The position numbers and the translations under genes were made by a program. The notes beneath the pieces were generated by a model that did not search any database, was not told the DNA's origin, and saw nothing but the letters and a program-made list of their open reading frames with translations. From positions 1 through 30,238 of the forward strand of contig CAYOJD010000024.1 of NCBI GenBank assembly GCA_964404205.1: a stretch of DNA of 30,238 nucleotides, written 5' to 3'. Position 1 is the first letter of the stretch. Every line of letters begins with the position of its first letter. This stretch comes from CAZWBR01 sp964404205. Its GTDB lineage: Bacteria > Bacteroidota > Bacteroidia > Bacteroidales > Prolixibacteraceae. Positions 23,598 through 30,238 of this stretch are shown here, one piece after another.

Positions 23598-23840
23598 TTA
23601 CGGAGAAGAAAAATGCTGGAAGGAGTATTGACGGAGAGAGCCAACGGCCGCTTATCCGGTGATAAATGTAAACGCTGCACCAAAACTCTCGGTGCTGAGG
23701 CGTGCGGAAAAGCATATATGGCAGGTAGAAGCATCGGCACAATGCACCCAACGGAGCGCCCTGCAACAATTTTTCTCATACAAGTTTTGGTTTATCTGAA
23801 CGTAAAAGTACCGACGACAAACCGGAGTGACTTTCAATTA

Positions 23841-23870
23841 TAGATATTCCTTTTTCGATTTTAGATATTT
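23841..23870 (-). promoter_or_regulatory. Candidate activator-binding direct repeats upstream of susC
   Basis: TAGATATTCC (23841-23850) and TAGATATTTC (23862-23871) are 21 bp apart, two helical turns, the spacing usual for AraC-type direct-repeat sites. A third AGATATTT lies at 23892-23899. A weak promoter (-33 TTG at 23835-23837, -7 TACTTTTA at 23803-23810, minus strand) sits directly downstream in the susC direction. If used, the susC leader would be about 460 nt. Confidence 0.3.
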
Positions 23871-24148
23871 CAGCCTATTATTCTATTTCACAGATATTTA
23901 CAAATCATACAAACAAAAATTTCAATTCGTATTGATTTGATAAAAGGTCAAAACATTTTAATGGAAAGTCCCTCTCCCCGAATAACAGCGGGTATCCGGG
24001 CCGAGCAGGGAAACAATTCAGCAAATAATTGCAGCGAAAAACTGTGCCGGTTCTCACGTTGGCTGACGGGAACAGAAACTTTACATCCGGGGTAGCCGGA
24101 GAATTGGTGAATATTGACGAATGGCGTGTATCAAACGTTAGGATGAAG

Positions 24149-27100
24149 CTAAAACTCGGTGGGCGGCTTGCCAAAATGTTTGCGAAATACGGTGCTGAAA
24201 TAGCCCACACTGGTAAAGCCGCAAAGCTCGCTCACCTCGGTAACCGAATATCTGCGCGATTGCAACAATTCCATCGCGTGGCTCAGCCTGATGGTCTTGA
24301 TAAAATCGGTAGGTGACTGATCGGTCAGTGATTTTATCTTTTTGTAAAGCAACGACGAACTCACGTTCATGGCCCGGGCAAATTCCTCTTTCCCAAATTC
24401 GGTATTGACAATATTGGCCCGTACCACTTCGAGCATCTTCTTCATAAATTTGTCGTTCAGTTCGTTCGACATAATAGGCTCTGTGGTATTCCCGTTAATC
24501 ATTTTCACGGCCTTCTCCCTGACTGTATCGCGGTTGCTAATAATGGTTTTAATACGCTGTATCAACAGGTTAACATCAAATGGTTTGGTCAGATAATCGT
24601 CGGCACCCAGCCCCAACCCCTGCAACTGATCGTTCTTCTCAGTCAGTGCGGTTAGCAAAATAATGGGGATATGCGAGGTTTCATAAGTCGATTTCATCAA
24701 CCGGCACAATTCGAATCCGTCCATCCCGGGCATCATCACATCCGACACCACCAAATCGGGCAACCGCTTTTGAATATATTGCCACGCAACTTCACCGTTT
24801 TCGGCAGTCGACACCTTAAACTCCCGGCCCAGCGCGGTTTGCATAAAGTAGATTAAATCGTCGTTGTCTTCTACAATCAGAATTTTCATCTCCTTTACCT
24901 GCCCCTGTTTGTCGTCGAGCAGGTTCGGAATAATCTCTTCGGTAAAAGGCAGATCTATAAACTCCTCGGTCGATGCAGTAATCACCCTTCTGCCGTGTTC
25001 CACTTCGCGGTAGGGAATGGTAACCTGAAAAGTGGAGCCTACCTCTTCCTGGCTGATGCACTGAATTTTACCTCGATGAAGGGTTACATAGTTTTTCACT
25101 AAAAGCAGCCCAATTCCGGATCCTACCACCTTGGCATTGATAGCATTGGCTCCACGGTGAAACTCCTTGAATAGCTTTCGCTGTGCTTTCCGGCTCACAC
25201 CAATACCTTGATCTTTTACCCGTAAAATCCACTTTCTGGCATCACATTTCAGATCGACAACCACTATCCCATTGGGATGAGAATATTTTATTGCATTGGA
25301 AATCAGGTTATCGATCACTTTTTCCATTTTTACTTCGTCGATAGCGGAAATATAACCCGACCTGTCGGAGGTGAAAAGCAGTTCGATGCCTTTGGTTTTG
25401 GCAAACGATTCGAACATCGACCTGCGGTGCGAAATAAGGGCCACAATGTCGGTCATAGCCAAGGCGAGTTGTTCTTTGCCAATATCCATTTTCTGAAAGT
25501 CCATCAGTTGCGTCACCACCGAAGTCAGTCTACGTGCCTGTTCGATAGCCAGATGCAGATAATATTTTCCCTGATCCGAAAGCTCCTTTTCATGGCTTAA
25601 CTCTTCGACAGGTGCCTTAATCAGCGTAAGCGAGTTTCTGATTTCGTGGGCCGTATTGGTAAAAAACCGCACCTTCTCTTCGGTATGCCGTTGCTTTATT
25701 TTATCGACATAATAGGAAGCGACCAATAAAACAATGGCCATCAACACGATAAAAACCACCAGCCAAAACCAGCCGGTCATCCAGAAGGGTGGTATAATGC
25801 GAACCTGTAAAGAACGTTCGCTGATAACCTGCGAAAGGGAGTTGTCCAACAGTTTTATTTTCAACTGATAGTCTCCGTTCGGAATATTGGTGTAAGTGAT
25901 AATGCGGTTGTTGATAGGCGGGGTCCACTCTTTGTCGAAGCCTTCGAGTTTCCACGAGAAGCGGGCACCGGCCGGAACGCCAATGGGCAACAGTTCAAGC
26001 CTCATCGTATTTTGTGTATATTTCAGGCTAATATTTTTCAGTTCATTAATCGGCTTATCGAGTTTAAACGCCGGAATTTCCCGAACAGAACGTCCGGTAA
26101 CGGAGAGATCCTGAAAGAATATTGTTCCGGTTAACGGTATCTCGTCAATCGAATGGGGGTCGAAAGTGACAGTTCCATTGTTGGTACCCCATGCCAGATG
26201 CCCGCTTTGCAGCCTGAACCGGGCACTGTTGTTGAACGAAATGGTTGAAAGCTGCAAAACCGAAGAGAAAATCCTGATGCTTTGGTCGGTTAAATCCATG
26301 CGGCAAATTCCGTTCTCCGTTCCTATCCACAAATAATTGTCAACCTGAATAATACTACTTACAAAGTTAGAGGGTAACCCGGAATGGAGGGTAAATTTCT
26401 CAACAGTCCCATTGGCGACGTTGTAACGCAGCAGGCCGTCGCCGCCGGTACAGATCCAAATATAGCCATCGAGAACCAACAGGTCGCGCACCAACACCCC
26501 AACCAACACCTTTCTTATCTCCCCCGAACTTCGGCTGAGCAGCGAAATGCCATAGGTACAACCCAGTACAATATCGCCGTTTGCCAATTCGCCAAAAGTA
26601 TTGATGGGCTCATCAGGATAGGAAATAAACCGATCTTCAGCGGAGAGATAGCAGGAAAAATTACCGTCGACCCCACCCAGCCAGATATTCCCTCTGCTAT
26701 CTTTGAATATGCTGAAAATAAAGTCGCTCAAAATAGGTGAGCCTTTAACTTTACTCGAATAGTGTGCCAATTCGCGGCCACTCTTCCCATCGAGGATATA
26801 AAAACCCGACGAGTAAGTACCTGCCCATATCCGCCCTTTGTCGTCTTCGCAAAGCGACAGGAACACCTGCGCCTGCTCCACTTTGTTTCCATAAAAACTT
26901 TGCCAGCGGTCCGATGTGCGATCCCAGCAACTAATTCCATTGTTGGTGGCAAACCACATTTTTCCCCAGTGATCCTCTATCACGTTGTTCACATCGTTAT
27001 TGACCAGCGAACGGGCCTCGTTCGGGTGGTGGGTTATCTGATTGACAAGCGGCGAGCGCATATCGAAATAAGAAACACCGCCACTGTAGGTACAAACCCA

Positions 27101-28033
27101 TATCCGCGAATCGCCTTCACGAAAAATATCATATACCCCGTTGCCCCGCAGAGAATTTGAATCATCGACACTCTCCTTAAACACCTTTTCAATTTTGTCG
27201 CCTTGTTTGCTTACTTCCCAAATTCCCTGACCATCGATCCCTACTAAAATGGAGTGGTTGGTATAATCTGACAGTGCAAGCATAGGCTGCCTGGGCAGCG
27301 AACTGGGCAAAACCTCTTTCAGGATATTGAGATTAAAATCGTAACAATATAGTCCTCTCGAAAATGTACCCAACCACAATTTATTTTGCTGTTTATCAAA
27401 GAAAAGCGAGGGCACCGTCGAAGTCGCTTCGTCGTACTGGTGCAAACATATTTTGCTGAGCGACTGGATATCGAACAGCCAAATAGCCTCGGTGGTGGCA
27501 ATGATGATTTGGCGGCTGTCGAACCAGGTCATGGTGGCCCTGTCGGAGAAAAATTTCTCGACAAACTTCAATTCCCCCGACTCGTATTTATATAACCCTG
27601 ACGAAAGTGCCATCCAAAAAACACCGGAACTGTCGATCAATATACTGAATGTATTCAGATAAGAGTCATTGAGGATAGTACTTAAATTAACCAACAACTC
27701 AAACCGATCGAGTATCGGGTTGTAACTGAACAACTGACCATTATTGGTAAAAGCGTAAAGGTGCGATGGTGCGGAAAACAGTTCGACGGTAATGGCATTG
27801 GCCGACTCGTACGGAAGAGGGTAATGCCGGTAATCATCGTCGGTAATACGGATGATACCGGTCTTCGATGAAGCCCAGATAAAACCGTTATCGTCCTTGC
27901 ATACCGAATTGGCCTCCCTGACAGAGATGCCAAAACGAGCATTGATACTATGAAATTTCTGCGCGAAGAGATGACCAGACCATAAAAGACTGATGATAAA
28001 CCCAATAACCAACCGATAATTTAGACTCCCCAT
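24149..28033 (-). CDS. Hybrid two-component system sensor/regulator (HTCS)
   Basis: A 1294-residue one-protein signalling system for PUL control. In order: signal peptide (1-24); periplasmic two-component-regulator propeller repeats (~35-630, recurring IWxGT/IWLGG strands); a Y_Y_Y domain (~635-745); one membrane helix (~752-774); a HisKA dimerisation domain with phosphoacceptor His796 in NTAHEIRNSLTLI; an HATPase with N-box NLISNAIKYSHP (~908-920) and G-boxes DQGIGVS and GSGIGLLLVK; a receiver domain (~1049-1168) with acidic pair Glu1055/Asp1056, phosphoacceptor Asp1098, Thr1128 and Lys1150; and a C-terminal AraC-type HTH (~1195-1294). Such proteins bind a specific oligosaccharide in the periplasm and switch on their PUL. 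Here a (methylglucurono-)xylo-oligosaccharide is the likely signal. A Ser replaces the usual Pro five residues after the phosphoacceptor His. It lies between the GH43 gene (183 bp) and the susC control region. Confidence 0.96.
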   Translation of the reverse strand: MGSLNYRLVIGFIISLLWSGHLFAQKFHSINARFGISVREANSVCKDDNGFIWASSKTGIIRITDDDYRHYPLPYESANAITVELFSAPSHLYAFTNNGQLFSYNPILDRFELLVNLSTILNDSYLNTFSILIDSSGVFWMALSSGLYKYESGELKFVEKFFSDRATMTWFDSRQIIIATTEAIWLFDIQSLSKICLHQYDEATSTVPSLFFDKQQNKLWLGTFSRGLYCYDFNLNILKEVLPSSLPRQPMLALSDYTNHSILVGIDGQGIWEVSKQGDKIEKVFKESVDDSNSLRGNGVYDIFREGDSRIWVCTYSGGVSYFDMRSPLVNQITHHPNEARSLVNNDVNNVIEDHWGKMWFATNNGISCWDRTSDRWQSFYGNKVEQAQVFLSLCEDDKGRIWAGTYSSGFYILDGKSGRELAHYSSKVKGSPILSDFIFSIFKDSRGNIWLGGVDGNFSCYLSAEDRFISYPDEPINTFGELANGDIVLGCTYGISLLSRSSGEIRKVLVGVLVRDLLVLDGYIWICTGGDGLLRYNVANGTVEKFTLHSGLPSNFVSSIIQVDNYLWIGTENGICRMDLTDQSIRIFSSVLQLSTISFNNSARFRLQSGHLAWGTNNGTVTFDPHSIDEIPLTGTIFFQDLSVTGRSVREIPAFKLDKPINELKNISLKYTQNTMRLELLPIGVPAGARFSWKLEGFDKEWTPPINNRIITYTNIPNGDYQLKIKLLDNSLSQVISERSLQVRIIPPFWMTGWFWLVVFIVLMAIVLLVASYYVDKIKQRHTEEKVRFFTNTAHEIRNSLTLIKAPVEELSHEKELSDQGKYYLHLAIEQARRLTSVVTQLMDFQKMDIGKEQLALAMTDIVALISHRRSMFESFAKTKGIELLFTSDRSGYISAIDEVKMEKVIDNLISNAIKYSHPNGIVVVDLKCDARKWILRVKDQGIGVSRKAQRKLFKEFHRGANAINAKVVGSGIGLLLVKNYVTLHRGKIQCISQEEVGSTFQVTIPYREVEHGRRVITASTEEFIDLPFTEEIIPNLLDDKQGQVKEMKILIVEDNDDLIYFMQTALGREFKVSTAENGEVAWQYIQKRLPDLVVSDVMMPGMDGFELCRLMKSTYETSHIPIILLTALTEKNDQLQGLGLGADDYLTKPFDVNLLIQRIKTIISNRDTVREKAVKMINGNTTEPIMSNELNDKFMKKMLEVVRANIVNTEFGKEEFARAMNVSSSLLYKKIKSLTDQSPTDFIKTIRLSHAMELLQSRRYSVTEVSELCGFTSVGYFSTVFRKHFGKPPTEF

Positions 28034-28095
28034 GCCTGCATTTTCATCATTTTTTCAGACGGCAGTCAGGAGAAACTCCATTCTGGCTGTCATCT

Positions 28096-28114
28096 GAAAG
28101 AAAGCTTTTCTTTC
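28096..28114. repeat. Perfect inverted repeat upstream of the HTCS gene
   Basis: On the minus strand GAAAGAAA-AGC-TTTCTTTC forms an 8-bp stem with a 3-nt loop. It lies 63-81 bp upstream of the HTCS start codon, next to a weak -7 match (TATCTTTA, 28118-28125). It could be an operator, a leader hairpin or a weak terminator of the preceding GH43 transcript. Confidence 0.45.
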
Positions 28115-28127
28115 AAATAAAGATATT

Positions 28128-28168
28128 GATTTATCTCAGATCCATCGATGATTTAATCCAGATTTATC
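28128..28168. promoter_or_regulatory. Helically phased GATTTATC repeats upstream of the HTCS gene
   Basis: GATTTATC (28128-28135), GATTTAATC (28150-28158) and GATTTATC (28161-28168) start exactly 22 and 11 bp apart, so they share one face of the helix. The palindrome CATCGATG lies at 28143-28150. They begin directly upstream of the weak minus-strand -7 element at 28118-28125. They are candidates for autoregulatory binding sites. Confidence 0.4.
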
Positions 28169-28216
28169 CCAAACCGGATGATTCGCATCTCCCAATAAAC
28201 CGCCCTGAAAGGTCTG

Positions 28217-29185
28217 TTAAGCCATTCCATCAAGCGTAACAATCGATCCATCAGGACGATATTCCAGCTCGACTACTTTTAGGCTGCGCAACCAGGTTCG
28301 CCCGCCCGACGGTACACTGTCGTGATAAAAGAGGTACCACTTGCCGCCAAACTCCACAATCGAATGGTGGGTAGTCCAGCCCACCACAGGGGTTAGGATA
28401 GTTCCCTGAAAAGTAAATGGCCCGTACGGATTATCGCCTGTGGCATAACAGAGCAGGTGTGTATTTCCGGTAGAGTACGAAAAATAGTATTTGCCATTGT
28501 AAAAGTGCATCCACGAAGCTTCGAAGAAGCGCCTTTCGTGGTCGCCGGCCTTTAGCGGTTCGCCCTGTTTATCAAGAATCACTACCTCCCGGGGCACTTC
28601 GCCAAACTCCAACATATTCTCACTCAGTCGTGCCACCCTCGATGGAAGTGCCGGGGCATCATCATCGGGTTCGTGGCCACACTCAATGGCTTTGTTGTTG
28701 CGGTAACGCTGCAGCTGACCACCCCACAAGCCGCCAAAATAAATATAATGTGCACCATCGCTGTCGCGGAAAACACAAGGGTCGATAGAATAACTGCCCT
28801 TCACAGGGGCATCGAGCGGAACAAACGGCCCTTCCGGCTTATCACTCACCGCTACTCCAATCCTAAAGATATCAGTCTGATCCTTCAACGGAAAATAGAG
28901 ATAGTAACGACCGTCTTTAAAAGCCACATCGCAGTCCCACAACTGACGGCCTGCCCATGGAATATCCTTAACATCGAGCACTACACCATGATCGGTTACG
29001 GCACCATCAATTGTTTCCATCGAAAAAACATGGTAATCACGCATATCGAAATGATCGCCATTGTCGTTTTCAGGTATACCCGACTCTACATCGTGCGAGG
29101 GATAGAGGTAAAGTTTCCCGTTAAAAACATGCACTGCCGGATCGGCCGTGTAGAGATGTTCAACTAAATATCTTGGTTTCTTCAT
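28217..29185 (-). CDS. GH43 glycosidase without signal peptide (GH43_1-like)
   Basis: A 322-residue single-domain GH43 protein. The catalytic residues are in place: base Asp15 in LYTADPAVHVF, Asp135 in YSIDPCVFRDSDG, and acid Glu222 in RRFFEASWMHF. The opening pattern with NGKLYLYPSHD and DMRDYHVFS resembles GH43 subfamily 1 beta-xylosidase/alpha-L-arabinofuranosidase enzymes. The protein starts MKKPRYLVEHLYTADP with the catalytic Asp only 15 residues from the start, so no signal peptide is possible: it should act in the cytoplasm, on xylo-oligosaccharides that reach it through an inner-membrane transporter not seen here. It lies 40 bp downstream of the GH10 gene and upstream of the HTCS gene on the same strand, probably in one operon with GH10. 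Confidence 0.9.
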   Translation of the reverse strand: MKKPRYLVEHLYTADPAVHVFNGKLYLYPSHDVESGIPENDNGDHFDMRDYHVFSMETIDGAVTDHGVVLDVKDIPWAGRQLWDCDVAFKDGRYYLYFPLKDQTDIFRIGVAVSDKPEGPFVPLDAPVKGSYSIDPCVFRDSDGAHYIYFGGLWGGQLQRYRNNKAIECGHEPDDDAPALPSRVARLSENMLEFGEVPREVVILDKQGEPLKAGDHERRFFEASWMHFYNGKYYFSYSTGNTHLLCYATGDNPYGPFTFQGTILTPVVGWTTHHSIVEFGGKWYLFYHDSVPSGGRTWLRSLKVVELEYRPDGSIVTLDGMA

Positions 29186-29225
29186 TCGTAAATTTCTTAT
29201 TCCGAGAATATTTCCTTTAATGCAA

Positions 29226-30238
29226 TCACTTTTTCATCGCAGCTTCGATAATCCTGGCCACCACAGGTTTGGGCTGATAATTCCGGTTGTAGAGCAACGG
29301 ATAGTCGGTCCTTCCCATTACAGGCCAGTTATTCTTCCACGACTGACCATCGGTAAGGCCCCACATCGTTACCCGCGAGATTTTATCCTGATGCTTCAGA
29401 AAAAGCATAAAAAAGTCGTAGTAACGTTGCTGAAGCGCTTTGTCAACCGAATCGGGAAGTGCTTTGGCGTAGGGGTTCAGCTCCGCCTGATACTTGTATT
29501 TGGCCGAGACATCGGCTCCCACATTGAGGTCGGGCATCGGCAAAACGGTGATGTCCATCTCGGTAATCATCACCTTGGCACCCAAAGCGGCAAAAGCCTC
29601 CACGCTCTTCTCAAACTCGCCGAGTTCGGGATAATCCAGTCCGATGTGGCACTGCATGCCAATACCATCGACTTTGACACCCTGAGCCTGCAACTGTTTC
29701 ACCATCTTTACCACTCCGGAACGCCTGCCAGGATTGGCCATCGAATAGTCGTTGTAATAGAGTTCGGCATCGGGGTCGGCCTCACGGGCAAACTGAAAAG
29801 CCAGCCGTATATAGTCCTCGCCAATAATCTGATAAAACTTGCTCTGCCGGTAACTGCCATCATCTTCAATGGCTTCGTTGACCACATCCCACCCTTTAAT
29901 TTTGCCTTTGTAACGGCCTACCAGCGTGTAGATATGGGTTTTCATCCGTTCAATCAGCACCTCGCGCGATACATCTTTTCCCCGGCTATCGATAAAAAAC
30001 CATTTGGGTGCCTGCGAATGCCAAATCAGCACATGACCCGTTATCCACATCCCCTGTTTTTCGCCAAATTCGATCAATTGATCGGACAGGGCAAAGTTGA
30101 ATTTTCCCTCATGGGGCTGAATCTCCTCGCTTTTCATGCAATTTTCGGCCACTATTGCATTGAAATTTGATTTGATAATCTGACATCCGGTTACATCACG
30201 TTCTTTTATCTGAGCTGCATTCAATGCCGTACCGATAT
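29226..30238 (-). CDS. GH10 endo-beta-1,4-xylanase, N-terminus beyond right edge
   Basis: The visible 336 residues are a nearly complete GH10 TIM barrel. Landmarks: ALNAAQ at the very start, FNAIVAENCMK, GHVLIWHSQAPKWF, acid/base Glu in WDVVNEAIEDDG (visible residue 121), LYYNDYSMANPG, GIGMQCHIGL and nucleophile Glu in ITEMDITVLP (visible residue 226). The reading frame stays open to the last base of the window (IGTALNAAQ...), and GH10 proteins normally have a few to several dozen residues before this point, so the true start and any signal peptide are outside the window. The enzyme cleaves the xylan backbone. It precedes the signal-less GH43 by 40 bp. Whether it acts inside or outside the cell cannot be told without its N-terminus. 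Confidence 0.95.
   Translation of the reverse strand, partial: IGTALNAAQIKERDVTGCQIIKSNFNAIVAENCMKSEEIQPHEGKFNFALSDQLIEFGEKQGMWITGHVLIWHSQAPKWFFIDSRGKDVSREVLIERMKTHIYTLVGRYKGKIKGWDVVNEAIEDDGSYRQSKFYQIIGEDYIRLAFQFAREADPDAELYYNDYSMANPGRRSGVVKMVKQLQAQGVKVDGIGMQCHIGLDYPELGEFEKSVEAFAALGAKVMITEMDITVLPMPDLNVGADVSAKYKYQAELNPYAKALPDSVDKALQQRYYDFFMLFLKHQDKISRVTMWGLTDGQSWKNNWPVMGRTDYPLLYNRNYQPKPVVARIIEAAMKK

Larger units (their letters stand above)
23338..24148. other. 811-bp region between HTCS and susC: probable susC leader and control region
   Basis: No convincing gene is present; small open frames on both strands lack starts, composition or motifs of real proteins. From the susC side it contains paired CCGATGA motifs (minus strand, 23391-23412), a GC-richer block (about 23545-23770) with a strong hairpin (23562-23597) and a smaller one (23677-23695), a poor -7 match (minus strand TACTTTTA, 23803-23810), and repeats of TAGATATT (23841-23870). 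The part beyond about 23900 follows the HTCS stop codon and looks like plain intergenic sequence. Confidence 0.6.

Noticed and set aside
23562..23843. Small open frames on both strands in the susC upstream block
   Set aside because: No recognisable motifs; several overlapping frames are open at once, as expected of GC-richer non-coding DNA, and none has a plausible promoter and start.
23905..24210. Minus-strand frame of 101 codons overlapping the HTCS 3' end
   Set aside because: It begins inside the HTCS HTH region in another frame and has no protein-like features; the HTCS ends normally at 24149.
29220..30170. Long plus-strand open frame (316 codons) opposite the GH10 gene
   Set aside because: It is fully antisense to a clear GH10 xylanase and has no domain, signal peptide or promoter of its own.

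Overview
The window looks like a chromosomal contig of a Bacteroidota member, probably Bacteroidales. The evidence is a SusC/SusD pair, a hybrid two-component regulator, Bacteroidota-type protein families (DUF5522, START-like, LysM-glucosaminidase) and several TAnnTTTG-type -7 promoter elements. Genus cannot be set from the sequence alone. A run of 10 Ns at 2897-2906 marks an assembly join inside panB.

Left part (1-10.2 kb) is mostly housekeeping. A secreted Fn3-like protein runs off the left edge. A secreted GH43 glycosidase (705-1760) follows, with an intergenic region carrying 11-bp tandem repeats. Then come panB and an RluA-type pseudouridine synthase (+), cytidine deaminase (-), a LysM-containing glucosaminidase (+), and a minus-strand gene run: START-like protein, LptF/G permease, ribBA, DUF5522, fmt. 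A tRNA with anticodon CAT and a strong bidirectional terminator separate this part from the next.

Right part (10.3-30.2 kb) is a polysaccharide utilization locus (PUL) for glucuronoxylan, entirely on the minus strand. In transcription order it reads: GH10 xylanase (start beyond the right edge), signal-less GH43, hybrid sensor/regulator (HTCS), an 811-bp gap, SusC, SusD, BACON-GH30 glucuronoxylanase lipoprotein, GH2 lipoprotein, GH67 alpha-glucuronidase and GH43-CBM6. The predicted division of labour is that SusCD and the lipidated GH30 bind, cut and import methylglucuronic-acid-decorated xylan at the surface. GH67 then removes the uronic acid, and the GH43 and GH2 enzymes trim xylose, arabinose and galactose in the periplasm. 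The HTCS senses a breakdown product and activates transcription.

The enzyme set is a known type of system. The parts least explained by known families are regulatory: a 12-bp-stem hairpin between susD and the GH30 gene, helically phased repeats upstream of the HTCS, 21-bp-spaced repeats and a GC-richer structured block upstream of susC, and the 11-bp repeat array upstream of the separate GH43 gene. All functional statements about these are inference.
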